From Hormiphora californensis (Eukaryota; Ctenophora; Tentaculata; Cydippida; Pleurobrachiidae): a stretch of 64,000 nt of DNA. Below the pieces are notes generated by a model. The model had not been told where the DNA came from. It did no database searches and saw nothing but the letters and a program-made list of their open reading frames with translations. Position 1 is the stretch's first letter, and every line of letters starts with the position of its first letter. The stretch is from positions 6,360,631 through 6,424,630 of the forward strand of contig CM035361.1 of the NCBI GenBank assembly GCA_020137815.1, written 5' to 3'. Made by a program: the position numbers and the translations under genes. Shown here piece after piece: positions 11,330 through 23,248 of the stretch.

Positions 11330-12577
11330 CCCTTTGGGGACGATACGCCTCCTGTCAACAGAAATCAATTAAAGAATGTCACCTGGTGGAACAAATGGTA
11401 AGTTACCAGTTGTTGGTGGGCGTTGTACTAGGATACTATAGGCCTCGGTTTACTGACTTTTTAAATCATTCCCGTTCATTTCCATTGTATTAGAAATAAT
11501 CCATGTCTTATACACTTTGCAGTCTAATATCATTGATATTTTCAGGCAGCTGATTAACGTGCATCACCAGGCTGGAAGGATACGAATTTGGAAAGAGAGA
11601 AAACGAGAATCTCTAGGAAAATCAGAATGTTAAGTTTTCCTTCCGGCTGGACAAGATGAATAGACGGGTATTTCGTTGTAGTATAACGTTTAGCATAATT
11701 TCAATGTACATCATCCTCATTTATAGACTTCTGGCTTAAATTAGTCTTAGTTGAAAAAACCTTTCTTTAGACAAATTAATTTGAGCCTGATGAGGCCGAG
11801 GATGTTTTGCATCGAAATTGATTGCTCGTTATGCTACAATAAAATACCCGTCCATTCATCCTGTCCAGCCGGAAGGAGGACCCCCCCCCATTGACTTCTA
11901 TGTGGCTGATAAACAATGAACATTTCCTTATTCTCAGAGTATATCCAATGAAATGAACAATTATACACGCATAGTAAAAGTAAAACGATTATTAAATCTT
12001 GTATCACTTTGTAAAAGTAAAACTATATTGTTTGTATATTTTGGGATTTGAGGTACGAGCGTTGGTGTGTATAATTTTTCAGTGTAGTTGTTGTTTTAGA
12101 AGTTTGTGTGACTTAATCTACTTTGTAGGGTGAGATAATATTGATCTGATAGTATTATGTACAACTATGAAGGCTATGTTGGGGCTCTTTGTGAAACTAC
12201 GAAACTTAAATAATTTACTTTGTTTATTAGTTTGTGTGACTTATTGTACTTTGTAGGGTGAGATAATTGGTCTGATAGTAATATTACAAATATGAAGTGT
12301 GCAGCTTGCTTTAGATTGTGTTTAGTTTCAATGAGATATTCTTTTTGAGATCTGATGTTACAACTATAAAGTGTGTACAGCATAGTAGCAGCAGCAGAGG
12401 TTTTATGAAGTAATTGATCTAAATATTTCAATATGATTGTAGAGGTAATATATTCATTTCCCAAAAACCAAATACAACGCTGTTTAGAAAATTGTTCAAC
12501 AACTTAAAAATTTACAAAACTTACAAAATATAAACTAACATATGAACACACATTTACATATGTAAACTATAATAGGA
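11330..12577. other. Non-coding AT-rich region with one inverted-repeat insertion
   Basis: No gene seen. CCTTCCGGCTGGACAAGATG at about 11638 is mirrored near 11880, with roughly 50-bp arms that include GACGGGTATTT. The spacer contains CCTGATGAGGCCGAGG…CGAAA, a weak hammerhead-like string. The sequence TTTGTGTGACTTA..GTACTTTGTAGGGTGAGATAA occurs twice near 12110 and 12235. Confidence 0.5.
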
Positions 12578-13351
12578 CATGGCGCGCGCACAGACTGTTC
12601 ATGCGTGATCATGTTCATAAGTGGGCAAGATGTTGATCAAGTCACGCAGACTGTTCAAGCTTGATCATCTGATCAAGCTTGTACAGTAAAAACTGAAACT
12701 TATTCATATCAAAGCAAAAACCACTGTACCCGACTAATTTTGATACTCTGAATCACGTAAGCTAGTTTTCAAATCCTTCAGAGGTCGGGAAAGTGTCCTA
12801 ATTGGGCATAATTGGGTCTAATTGACCCCACTTACAACTTGTCACCTGGAAATGACGTGAGGGCACTTTTCCGACTAATTTTGATACGCTGAATCATATA
12901 AGCAACTTGTCCGAGCCCCCAGAGGTCAGGAAATACTCTAATTGAGCAATTAAGGTCAATTAGATCCAATTATACTCAATTAGGACACTTTCCCGACCTC
13001 TGGGGGCGTGGAAAAGTTGTTTATGTGATTCAGCGTATCAAAATTAGTCGGAAAAGTGCCCTCACATAAGCGTCTATTATTTCCAGGTGACAAGTTTTAA
13101 GTGGGGTCAATTAGACCCAATAATGCCCAATTAGAACACTTTCCTGACCTCTGACGGATTTGAAAACTAGCTTACGTGATTCAGAGTATTAAAATTAGCC
13201 GGGTACAGTAGTTTTCGCTTTGATATGAAGTTTCAGTTTTTACTGTCCAAGCTTGATCAGATGATCAAGCTTGATCAGTCTGCGTGACAACATCTTGCCC
13301 ACTTATGGACATGATCACGCATGAGCATTGAACAGTCTGTGCGCGCTCATG
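12578..13351. mobile_element. Large foldback element, copy 1
   Basis: The whole ~770 bp folds on itself. Left end GCGCGCACAGACTGTTCATG mirrors right end CAGTCTGTGCGCGC; AAGCTTGATCATCTGATCAA mirrors near 13260; inner blocks with GATACGCTGAATCA mirror around a centre near 12960. No coding frame. A second copy lies at about 23249–23961. Confidence 0.75.
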
Positions 13352-15470
13352 GTATATTGGGGGGACCACATACAGCACTGTACTGAAATTCGCACCGCCG
13401 TATGTGGTGCCTCTAACTTCAGTTCTCACTAGCACATACAACACTTTCGGTGCAAACTCCAGTACGCACTGCCGTATGTGGTACCTCTTACTGATAAATA
13501 TCGGTGGGACTATGATCAGTACACAATCTCACGTGAGCTTAGCTCAGAAAAGATCAGTACGGTGCTGTATGTGCTCTTCGTACTGAACTGGAAGGTCACG
13601 TGGGGGTCACGTGCGCGCACTAGCCAATGACAGACCTGCATCTCACAATACACACACACACCCACACCACAGCAACCAATAAGAGGCGCACGCACTCTCA
13701 CTACGACAGAAAGGGCCACACCTAGAACAAGGGCGAGATTATCCGACATATCGAGAAAATATGTGCTGCAATCGAGAAAGATAAGAGAGAGATAAGTGGA
13801 GATAAACATAACAAGAGAGAGAAAAGGGGGACCACATACAGCACTGTACTGAAATTCACACCGCCGTATGTGGTGCCTCTAACTTCAGTTCTCACTAGCG
13901 TCTAGCACATACAACACTTTCGGTGCAAACTCCAGTACGCACTGCCGTATGTGGTGCCTCTTACTGATAAATATCGTTGGTAATGAAATTCCCCCTCTGC
14001 GCTAGCTCACGGAGGGGTAATAATATCGCTTGTACGGCGGGAAAAAAATTCCTGTGTCCAAACTACAAAACAGAAAGTTCTAATTTTTTGAACATACCGA
14101 GGAAATTGTCTGAGCTACCATTACATACCGGAATTTTTCGATATTTTGGCCATTAACACTGTTTTTGTTTTTGGAAAACTATGAAGATGCTGGAATTTGG
14201 CTACAAAAACCTTCAGAAATGTGCAAAATGCCATTCCAAAGGTATTAGAGGTGGATTCATTGATAACTAAGCTATAGTCGAGTCAGAAAAAATTCCACAA
14301 GATTGGAATTTTATGCCCATATAAGGAGTTATGCGACACACCTCTGTTGTTAAAAATGTGGTGTAATCGCTACCGGTCGTTACTTTCTGTAGAATTCAGG
14401 TCCTGGTTACTATACAAACTAGTACCATACGTTTTAGATAGGTTTTAGACAAGTTTTCGATAACTTTTTATGAGAAGGTCCCGTAAATTTTCATTTTTAG
14501 GTAGGCGGTATTGTCACCCCTATATGCAATAATAGGGGTGACTTCGTAACCAATAAATATCGGTGGGAATATCAGTACACAATCTCACGTGAGCTTAGCT
14601 CAGAAAAGATCAGTACGGTGCTGTATGTGCTCTTCGTACTGAACTGAAAGGTCACGTGGGGGTCACGTGCGCGCACTAGCCAATGACAGACCTGCATCTC
14701 ACAATACACACACACACACACCCACACCACAGCAACCAATAAGAGGCGCACGCACTCTCACTACGACAGAAAGGGCCACACCTAGAACAAGGGCGAGATT
14801 ATCCGACATATCGAGAAAATATGTGCTGCAATCGGGAAAGATAAGAGAGAGAAAAGTGGAGATAAACATAACAAGAGAGAGAAAAGGGGGTAGAGAGAGT
14901 TAGGGGAAACTCTAACTGAATGCCCGCGCAGTAATGGCGTCCCATCACTGGTAAAACTCTAATTGAATGGAAGGAATGATGGAAGAACGCGCGACCATGC
15001 TCGTGTGTTTGTCATCGCGCCCTACGTAAAAGCCTTTTTTTGGCAAAATTTGTGGCAAATCCTGACGCGCACAGAGTGATGACTCCCATTATCAGTTAGA
15101 TTTTTACCAGTGATGGGACGCCATTACTGCGCGGGCATTCAGTTAAAGTCCGTTTCAAGCGACTTGACCCGTAATTCTTGGAATTTGGCGCATTGCGCGT
15201 GTATTTACAAAGGGGAAATCCTGAATTTCCAGGAATCTCAGGTCAAGTCGTTTGAAACGCACTTTAGAGTTTCCCCTTAGGTATTAGTGAGAGGACTAGA
15301 TGTTTCCCAAAAAATTACGTGTTTTTAGCTTGTTTTGAAGGTTTTTTATTGATTGTTCAGTAAGAGGCACCAAATACACTCACTGTACTGAAGTTTCCAC
15401 CGACAGTATGTGGTGCGACGTTACTGGAGTTCGCACCGGTGCTGTATGCGGTCCCCCTAAGATTTATCAC
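13352..15470. repeat. Composite repeat block (GTATGTGGTGCCTC family)
   Basis: The ~150-bp module ACCACATACAGCACTG…GTATGTGGTGCCTCTAACT occurs at 13360 and 13835. A second module (TCACGTGAGCTTAGCTCAG to CGAGAAAATATGTGCTGC) occurs at 13530–13830 and 14578–14885. CGCAGTAATGGCGTCCC at 14930 is mirrored near 15135, making a 240-bp palindrome. Related, reversed copies lie at 23962–24570. Apparent frames here are repeat-derived. Confidence 0.7.
13979..14551. mobile_element. Short TIR element inserted in the composite repeat
   Basis: Ends GGTAATGAAATTCCCCCT and (reverse complement) GGTTACGAAGTCACCCCT are similar inverted repeats. The flanks carry ATAAATATCG on both sides, a target-duplication-like repeat. 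No frame. A mini-version with the same ends lies at 47305–47375. Confidence 0.55.
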
Positions 15471-15719
15471 ATGGTCATATGCTGTGACTTCAGAAGCTTT
15501 TTTAAGTTCGATGCAGACAGCACTTAAATTATTTCAGGTAAAACACGAAGACGGCCGTCATGGAGATCTTGGTGAATAGCAGCACACTTGACCTGAGCTG
15601 TTCAGGCACGACCATGTTTTCCCCCTATGAACTTACAAGGGAACCCATCACGAGAGGCTAGGTAGGTTTTACACAGGCAGTGCATCATGATCTGAAATTC
15701 ACGAGTTCTAACTCTCTTC

Positions 15720-16030
15720 ATGTCCATGATTCCGCGGAATCGGTATCGCCCCAAATCTCTCGGAAGTCCGAGAGCTATAATAGGGGGTTATGCCGATCAT
15801 TCTTTGTTTTATGAGTCCCATCCCACGCTATCATGTTCATGGATGCGTTGGTTGGTTTTTGAACAAATGAAATGCGTGGGTTGCAACCGGTTGCCTTGTT
15901 CGACCAGATCCCTCCACGCGCCCCGGGGTTTGAACAATGAATGCGTGGGATTAGAAGCGTGGGATGGGGCGTGGTCTGAAAATGAAGAATAGAGCATACC
16001 TCATTGAACAAACATAATTGGTATACGTGG
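15720..16030. repeat. Interspersed non-coding repeat shared with 19910–20340
   Basis: ATTCCGCGGAATCGGTATC, GGTTTTCC/ACACAGG and the closing …GAATGAAGAATAGAGCATACCTCATT strings recur near 19918–20320. Both copies precede a C-type lectin gene start, so they are probably part of the lectin tandem duplication. Frames here are not supported as genes. Confidence 0.5.
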
Positions 16031-16138
16031 ACCATTCTTCAAGCATTCAAGCAAATCAATTGAATTCATTCGTGAGTATAAATACTTGAGTTCATTTTCA
16101 ATAATGGCCATCAAATATTGATATGTTGCCTTCTACAC

Positions 16139-16226
16139 AGTCGGACCCCGATAAACCGGATACCTGACCGATTTACCGGGAAAACCCTTTCTCCCGAGCA
16201 TCACTGTAAATCGGGGTCCAACTGTA
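16139..16226. repeat. CAGTCGGACCCCGATTTACC MITE, copy 1
   Basis: CAGTCGGACCCCGATAAACC on the left mirrors AAATCGGGGTCCAACTG on the right. The family recurs at about 40200, 43031, 45651, 46400, 47731, 61332 and 62552. TA flanks and CAGT ends suggest Tc1/mariner–pogo type. Confidence 0.75.
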
Positions 16227-17454
16227 TACTCCTGAAATAGTTAATATAAATTAATATTAATCTCAATTTAAGCTGCTATTTACCCCATTCTTTAAACCTC
16301 CAATTTATAATTTTTACCTTGTCTTTTAGTTGGAGCATCCAATCGGCTTATAATGGGCAGTTTAATCCTCCTATTCACTACTTCACTAGTAATCGCAGGT
16401 TAGTTTCACTTTCACTATTCGTTTGTTCTAGTTTCACTTTCACTATTATGTATACTTTAGTTTCACTTTCACTAACACACCTAATCCCAGCGGTCAATGG
16501 TGCTGAGGATTCCGTTTCCGACCGAGGAGGTAAACAATTATCTATCTATAAATTTAGTATGAAGTTGCGCTTGCCACCGAAAGTGCTCATCTATAAATTT
16601 ATCTACCTCGAGGTATATACCTCTCCCACCCCAGCATCCCTCTCCAATCTTTGTATGCATTATGCGAACAGATTTATCTCCTCTCAGTTGAGTACCTACA
16701 CGGTATATACTGAAAATGTTGATTGGGAAACTGCTAAGGATATGTGTACCGTATTCGGGCTCACCTTTGCCACGGTACGTAGGTATAAGCTGGGCTATAA
16801 TGGTAACCATGGTAACCATATCACTGCACTGGCAAGTGCCCCGGGGCCCATCCACCCCCCCCCCCCCCTTTCCAAGAAAGAAAGAAAAATGCGAGGGGCC
16901 GACAGGCCCCGAAGCTAGAGAGAGAGAATGAGTGTGTTTGAAGTAGGTACACTAGGGGAAAGAAGCCTCTAAAGTGCACACTCTCCCTTTCACTTCTACA
17001 GTGCAGTACCATACGAACGCGACGAGACCGGATTTCAGGATCAAATTACACAAGCATGCAGTTGAACTAGAGTTATGAAACTTGGTATCCAGCTTTCCTT
17101 TTACTATCACTGCTGGAATCCAAGTTTATAGACTGATTGAAGCTAAGATGCTGAAACGGTAGGGGTGTCAAATTCGGGTATAAAAGTGTCGTCTATATAT
17201 AGATAGATAGATAGATATATATACCACCAAAATCCCGGGAGCTTAGCTCTTGAAAACGGTTAAAGCTACAAAGTTGAAATTTCGTGGAGTCATAGTCCTC
17301 GATAGGGTGCGTGTAATAGGATATTTTTCGTTTCATACAACCTTAATTAAGACCTAATTATGCCCTAATTAAGTATGCATTTCCCACCTATCTCCGGACT
17401 GGGTGGTCGGAGAGACTTCTTTTATAGCTTATCCGAACCGGAAACGTCGATTTA

Positions 17455-17660
17455 TGGGGGGTCGTTCCCTGAACAAAAAGTCGTATCTCGCACCCTTCTG
17501 GATTTATTCACATATTTATGATTTTATGCATATCTTGAATATCTTCTAACTGGTTGATGTTAGGGACATGAAACATGTCTAATTCGACGCAGAATTATCG
17601 ATTTATGGGGGGTCGTTCCCCGAACAAAAAGTCGTATCTCGCACCCTTCTTAAGCTATGC
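17455..17660 (+). repeat. Two direct copies of a 45–50-bp motif in the lectin intron
   Basis: TTTATGGGGGGTCGTTCCC followed by GAACAAAAAGTCGTATCTCG occurs at about 17452 and 17591 in the same orientation. No coding potential. Confidence 0.6.
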
Positions 17661-17799
17661 ACATATTTATGATTTAATACAATCATTCGCTGAATGGCTG
17701 ATACTAGAAACTTTGAATTGGTGTTTGACGTAAAAAGATCGAAGTATATGCAGCAGATTTACCAAAAAAAGAGAAACATCATACCAAAAAGAAGAGAAA

Positions 17800-18006
17800 C
17801 TAGTACCAAAAACCAATCAAATTGGTTTGGATGACCCGGGGCCCAAAGGCGTCGGGATGCAAAATGTTGGTAGGATAAAACATTACTTTTGTAGGAAAAT
17901 CTAAAAATGCGTCAAGAAAAACACTATTGTAGCTGGTGAAGGTCGCATCCCGACGCCTTTGGGCCCCGGGTCATCCAAACCAATTTGATTGGTTTTTGGT
18001 ACTAGT
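17800..18006. repeat. Palindromic MITE in the large lectin intron
   Basis: CTAGTACCAAAAACCAATCA at 17800 and its reverse complement at 18006 bound perfect arms of about 60 bp running through GACCCGGGGCCCAAAGGCG. The spacer is about 85 bp. The paralogous intron of lectin L2 lacks this whole interval, so it arrived after the duplication or was lost there. Confidence 0.75.
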
Positions 18007-18895
18007 AATAGTACAGTCGAAAGGACCCTGGTATTTTTGAAAAAAATCACATTACACCCGGGGATTACGGGTGCTCGAAAGGAGAGCTCGAATAGATTTA
18101 TTCGGGCCCCTGTTATCCTCTGCCATTATGGGAGTCTCATATCATTATCGTCGGGACAATTGAGGAAGGGTATGATAATCCCCTTTTCGTCCCCACTGAT
18201 CCCCATTGTCTCCCTAATTAACAGGTGGACAGTGAGGAAGAGAACGATGAATTGATTGAAGCAATTAACACGACACCGGGCACAGACAACTCTACCTGGG
18301 TAATTAATTAATCAACTAACTAATTAATTAATCAACCCCTACTCCTTCATAAAGATGGATTCTAGTCCCCCTGCTACTTCATAAAGATATTAGCTGTCCC
18401 TTCTAATTACCACTGTCCCACAGGTTTGGATTGGTGTATAGGAAGTTATGGACAGGAATGGTAGGGGAACTAACGTGTGGGTTAATGTTGCGGACAACAC
18501 CACCCTCGCGTGGGAACCGACTTGGAACAAAGAAAAGGAAGACGATAATACCAGTAAGAAATATATAACTGTTCACTCATCTTTCGGTTTTCTGTCTTCT
18601 TGCACGTTTGAGATTAACACCCTCCTTTTCTTTCAGATCAACGCGTTGTGGCGGTTAACCGTAAGACCGGAGAGTGGAATGATTCCTGGATGTACAAAAA
18701 GAGAATCTTTGCGTGCATGTATGAGTAAGAACTAAGAAGGAATGCGTACCAACTTGGTATCCATAGTAACTATGGTAACCACGTGTATATGGAAGCTGTG
18801 AGATTATTGTGATCCGAACAATGGAAACTTGACTGAAATAACTGGAGCATGCCAGGCTTATATTTTTGAAAGAGTTGTAGTCAATTTGCGTTAGG

Positions 18896-19108
18896 GGCAG
18901 TACACACCAATAAAAATTGCAAAATTAAATTTTAAACTTTTCAGCGGACACACGCACCGACCTGTTAAAATATTTTCTCCAATTCTAATGGTGCCAATCA
19001 TTTCGACATGCACAGGAGCTTTTAACAGGTTATAGAATTTCAAAAGCCTGTCCGCTGAAAAGTTTTAAATTTGATTTTTTAGTTTTTATTGGTGTGTACT
19101 GTCCCTTA
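18896..19108. repeat. MITE with ACAGTACACACCAATAAAAA ends
   Basis: The left end is mirrored by TTTTTATTGGTGTGTACTGT on the right. Inner arms include AAACTTTTCAGCGGACA. It lies about 170 bp after the L1 stop. Confidence 0.75.
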
Positions 19109-19197
19109 TTTATTATATATAGTTTTGGCACTAAAATTCTGTGTTTTTGGAATTTCGACTGTCAGCGCCACAAAATGTCAACAAGTGCAGCGTGTCT

Positions 19198-19306
19198 TAG
19201 GAACCGACCGAATCAGGAAATACTGGTCCCTGATTGGCTGATAACCAGTCACGTGACCTAAATAACGACTTCTGATTGGTTGTTTACTTGTGTCGGTCGG
19301 TTCCTG
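19198..19306. mobile_element. hAT-type MITE (GGAACCGACCGA family), full-length copy
   Basis: Ends TAGGAACCGACCGA and TCGGTCGGTTCCTG are inverted. Flanks GCGTGTCT and ATGTGTCT agree at six of eight bases. The inside has two CCAATCAG-type boxes (reverse orientation) around GTCACGTGAC. Confidence 0.8.
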
Positions 19307-19959
19307 ATGTGTCTCCTCCCTTGTTATGGGGGAAACCATGGTCGTGCCTGAACCTCAGGTCAAGTGTGCTGCTATTCATCGGGATCTCAGTCGACGGCAG
19401 TCTTCGTGTTTTATATTTACCTGAAATAATTCAGGTGCTGTCTGCATCGAACTTAAAAAATCTTGTGAACCAATGAAAATGCCCATTTTTGAAATGAACC
19501 AATGTAAAAAGAGGTAGGCAAAATGCTTGCACGTGATTGGCTCTTTTTTAACTCTTCAATTTCATTGCTTTTAGGAATTTCATGATTTTACGGATCCGAA
19601 GTGGCCATCACGTCCCCGGTGTGGCTGCCCCTGGTTCTTTTAGTTCCTTTAGCATATTGCGCTACTCGACAGGCCCGAACCTATGACCTAGCGCGTGGAA
19701 GGCCACTGACTACTACACCACCATGCCACCCATATATTGATTTCAAATCCGCATTCGATTTGAAATGAGATCTCAGATGTCAGTGGAAACAGCCGTAAAA
19801 TAGGCGCGCTTGACCTATATGTTCTTATAAGGGAAGCCATCACGACAGGCTAGGTAGGTTTTCCAGGTAGTTTCATGTCATGAAATTCACGAGTTCTAAC
19901 TAGCTCCACGTAATAATATGATTCCGCGTAATCGGTATCACCCCATAGCTCTCGGAATT

Positions 19960-20217
19960 CCGATTCTTTGTTTAATGGGTCCCATGCCAGGACCTAAAAT
20001 TCATGGAAGCGTTGTTCTGCAGTATTCGACTTTAATGGGTCCCATGCCAGGACCTAAAATTCATGGATCAAGCGTTGTTCTGCAGTATTCGACTTTAATG
20101 GGTCCCATGCCAGGACCTAAAATTCATGGAAGCGTTGTTCTGCAGTATTCGACTTTAATGGGTCCCATGCCAGGACCTAAAATTCATGGAAGCGTTGTTC
20201 TGCAGTATTCGACTTAA
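19960..20217 (+). repeat. Four 60-bp tandem units upstream of lectin L2
   Basis: The unit begins AATGGGTCCCATGCCAGGAC and ends TGTTCTGCAGTATTCGACTT. One unit has three extra bases (TCA). It makes an apparent repetitive frame that is not a gene. Confidence 0.8.
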
Positions 20218-20820
20218 CTGAACGAATACTGCAGAACGAGGAATGCTTGGGATTGAGAGCGTGAGAAGCGACTAGACGGAAAATGAAGAAAATCATACCT
20301 CATTACTATATAGCTTACTACTCGGACCTTTATTCTTCAAGCAAATAAATTGTTCATTCGTGAGCTGGGGCCTGAATCTCAATTCATTTACCATATTTTT
20401 TAATTTTTATCTTACCTTGTCTTTTAGTTGGAGCATCCAATCGGCGTAATGGGCAGTTTAATCCTCTTATTCAGTATCTCACTAGTGATCGCAGGTTAGT
20501 TTCACTTTCACTATTTGTGTATTTTAGTTTCACTTTCACTATTTGTTTGTTCTAGTTTCACTTTCGTTATTATGTATACTTTAGTTTCACTTTCACTAAC
20601 ACACCTAATCGCAGCGGTCAATGGTGCTGACGATTACGAAACCGACCGAGGAGGTAAAAAATAAATATACAATTTTCTATCTATATATTTATCAACTTAC
20701 CTCGAGGTATACCTCATTCCCACCCCAGCATCTGCATCCCTCTCCAATCTTTGTATGCATATTATGCGAACAATTGCGAACATGTTTATCTCCACTCAGT
20801 TAGGTACTTGGTATACCTTA

Positions 20821-22908
20821 TTACCGATATATAACGGAACCTTTAATTAACGAAATCAGTAAAAATTTCGTTAATTTTAGGTATCGTTAATTTAGGGTTC
20901 CGCTAAATTAATGTTCTTTTAATTAAAAATTGCTTTTTTTAGGGTAGCAAAAAAACCGAGTCATCGAATAGAATGTTAACATTTCTACTTCTAGTTCTCT
21001 TCCTATTCACCATTGCATCAATAACTTCAACATTTTCAAATTGAGATATCAGTTCATTATCTGAATCAGAGTCATTCGTGGGCAAATCGCAAAGAATCTT
21101 GAATCTCTCTAAGAAGAGATTCAAAATTGTCGACCATACGGGTGTTAAAACAATACTTTTCAGTAATTATAGTTTGTAATGAGGCAAGCCCATGTTCTGT
21201 CCATTTACAGTAAAAAGGACCTTAATTTCCAACCCTCCCTGAATATGAACCAATGGTGACTGAAATGAACAACTGCCTCAAATTCACAACCATTCTCAAT
21301 TGCAAAGAAGGCACAGGAGTTATTCGGTGAGACCGGTGTACAGATTACAACTGCTGGTGCCAGACACCTCGGTGCAGCAATCGGATCGACTGAATTCAAG
21401 ACAACATTTGTTACGAACAAAGTTTCCGAATGGGTGAGCTGCCTTGAAAACCTGGTTACTGTTGCGAAAACTCACCCCCACCTTGCATATTCGAACTATG
21501 TCCGCAGTTTGAAAATGAAGTGGTCGTACCTGCAGCGAACACTACCTGATATAGGGCACTATGGAAGACATCCTGAGGCACAAGCTGATACCCCTATTTG
21601 TGGGAAAGCATATCTCGGACATTGAGAGGAGGATCCTAGCACTCCCCGTCAAGATGGGAGGTATGGCATTGGAAAATCCGGTACAAACGGCTAATCAAGA
21701 ATACAATAATTCCCGTTTTGCTACCGGACCACTAGTGTCTCTTATCCTGGCGGAAGAGGACTGTCCAAATAACATCATGGATGCCGAGATGAAAAGCGGA
21801 AAGTTGAAGAAGAAGTGTGCCGACGCCACTGATGAGAGGCATGCAACGGAACGTGCAGATATCTTTGCAGTACTTGATATGAAGACACAGCGTGCGATGG
21901 AGCTGTGCTCCGAACCCGGTGCTTCTAGTTGGCTAACTGCTCGACCGCTGCAGAAACTGGGCCATGAGCTCAACCAGGTTGAGTTTGTCGATGCCATTCG
22001 GCTCAGATACTGTTTCCACTTCCCGGACCTGATAGGGAAATGCGGCTGTGGGGCACAAAACACCAGTGACCACGCCTTGATCTGCAAGGTTGGAGGCTTT
22101 GATATGTGGAGACATGACCACCTTCGGGATACCTTAGCCGATATCCTTCGGTATGCGGGATTTAAACCCGTTAACACTGAACAGCCAATGTTGCCCTGTG
22201 ACGGATTCAACCTGCCAATCAGTGCAAATATCAAAGCTGAAGCACGAATGGACATAGTCTGTCGTGGCTTATGGTCTGACATGCAGACCAGTTTCATGGA
22301 TGTACGGGTTTTCCATCCTAATGCCCCATCCTACCTGAAGATGCCCATCACGAACCTGTATAAACAGCACCAAAATCAGAAGAAACTTGCCTATATGCGA
22401 AGGGTGCAAGAAGTGGAGCAGGGTTCCTTCACGCCCCTCGTATTCTCCACGTCGGGAGGTTTTGCCGGAGAAGTAGGGAAGGTTTTGGAGCGAGCGGCCA
22501 GGAAGATCTGTGACAGGCACAAGGAGAGTTACGCTGAAACTATGTCCTTCATCCGAGAAAAGACACGATTCAGTTTGTTAAGATCAACGCTTGTTGCGCT
22601 TCGGGGAACCAAGAGAAGGGTTGTCCCAGTCAGTGTGGAAGATGTAGACTTTCGAGACAAGTGAGCAGAGAGAGGGAGTATGAGAGTATGACGGTGTGTG
22701 GGTAATTTATTATAATTTATTGTTTATTTTCAAACTTTTATGCTTCTTATTCTTGATATCTCAATAGGAACATAATTACCATTTTAACCCCATTTTAACC
22801 CAGTATTTGTGCTTTTTGTCAAAATTTGCTAACCCAAACCGAATTTCGTTAATTAAAGGTACGTTAATTAAAGGTACGCTAATAGGAGGTTCCGTTATAT
22901 AGCGGTAA
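20821..22908. mobile_element. TA-target DNA element carrying a retrotransposon fragment
   Basis: The left end TTACCGATATATAACGGAAC and the right end (reverse complement TTACCGCTATATAACGGAAC) are inverted repeats. TA dinucleotides flank both sides (20819–20820, 22909–22910). TTAATTAACGAAAT motifs recur inside both ends. The L1 exon supplies the empty site. TA target and TIRs suggest the Tc1/mariner group. No transposase is seen; the interior is an RT-element fragment. Confidence 0.75.
21300..22664 (+). pseudogene. 3' part of an RLE-type non-LTR retrotransposon polyprotein
   Basis: One frame (about 21310–21560) gives ELFGETGVQITTAGARHLGA through MKWSYLQRTLPDI, the thumb/linker after reverse transcriptase. 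A +1 shift at about 21560 leads into the long frame 21561–22664. This contains a Cys/His knuckle (CGCGAQNTSDHALICKVGG), RHDHLRD, an EARMDI motif and FMDVRVFHPNAPSY, then VEQGSFTPLVFSTSGG. The order Cys-His knuckle, RxD and DVRV resembles the restriction-like endonuclease at the C-terminus of some non-LTR elements. The frameshift and missing RT core make it dead. It lies wholly inside a TA-target transposon. Confidence 0.75.
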
Positions 22909-23092
22909 TAAAAAAGTCCATTGGAAGACTGCTAAGGATAGGTGTACCGAATACGGGCTTACCTTTGCCACGGTACGTAGGTATAATTATAATAAGGGGC
23001 TATAATGGTGACCATGGTAACCATAGTACAGTCAAGGACCCTGCAGTTATGATCTTACACGGGGGATTACGGGGGCTCGAAAGGAGAGCCCG

Positions 23093-23246
23093 AATAGATC
23101 GCCCGAAAGATTCATCTGCACATTACGTTTCACCACACAGATGGCACATGCGTGTCACGCGCATGTGCCTTCTGTGTGCCTTCAGTGTGGTGAAAGTACG
23201 ATTTCGCCAATGCGCAAATTAATTGATCTTTTGGGCGATCTATTAC
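23093..23246. repeat. Palindromic MITE with GATCGCCC ends
   Basis: GATCGCCCGAAAGAT is mirrored by GATCTTTTGGGCGATC. The inner arms include ACGTTTCACCACAC / GTGTGGTGAAAGT and CACATGCGTGTCACG. It truncates lectin L2. Confidence 0.7.
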
Positions 23247-23248
23247 AA

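Larger units (their letters stand above)
16353..18728 (+). pseudogene. C-type lectin gene L1 with an in-frame TAG
   Basis: Exons: 16353–16398 (signal peptide MGSLILLFTTSLVIA), 16491–16529, about 16688–16774, 18225–18299, 18424–18553, 18637–18728. The CTLD reads WETAKDMCTVFGLTFAT, then VDSEEENDELIEAI, then VWIGV, then NRKTGEWNDSW and IFACMYE with a stop. These are the lectin landmarks W..A...C, the WIG core and the final Cys. A TAG at 18439–18441 falls directly after WIGV in the only frame consistent with both neighbouring exons. The exon that should hold the first CTLD Cys is not found and the exon 2/3 phases do not join. It is probably a recent pseudogene; readthrough, editing or assembly error are alternatives. 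Confidence 0.65.
20449..22972 (+). pseudogene. C-type lectin gene L2, disrupted and 3'-truncated
   Basis: A tandem paralogue of L1. The signal exon 20449–20494 (MGSLILLFSISLVIA), the second exon 20615–20653 (AVNGADDYETDRGG) and the CTLD exon resuming before 22972 (WKTAKDRCTEYGLTFAT, then a gtacgt donor) each match L1. The CTLD exon starts about 20800 and is broken at 20820 by a 2.1-kb TA-target element. Intron sequence after 22972 matches L1's to about 23093, where a palindromic MITE takes over. The VDSEEEND, WIG and terminal exons are absent, so no functional CTLD remains. Confidence 0.75.

Noticed and set aside
19918-20217. 99-codon frame with GPMPGPKIHG repeats
   Set aside because: Four 60-bp tandem units upstream of a lectin; no domain or splice evidence.
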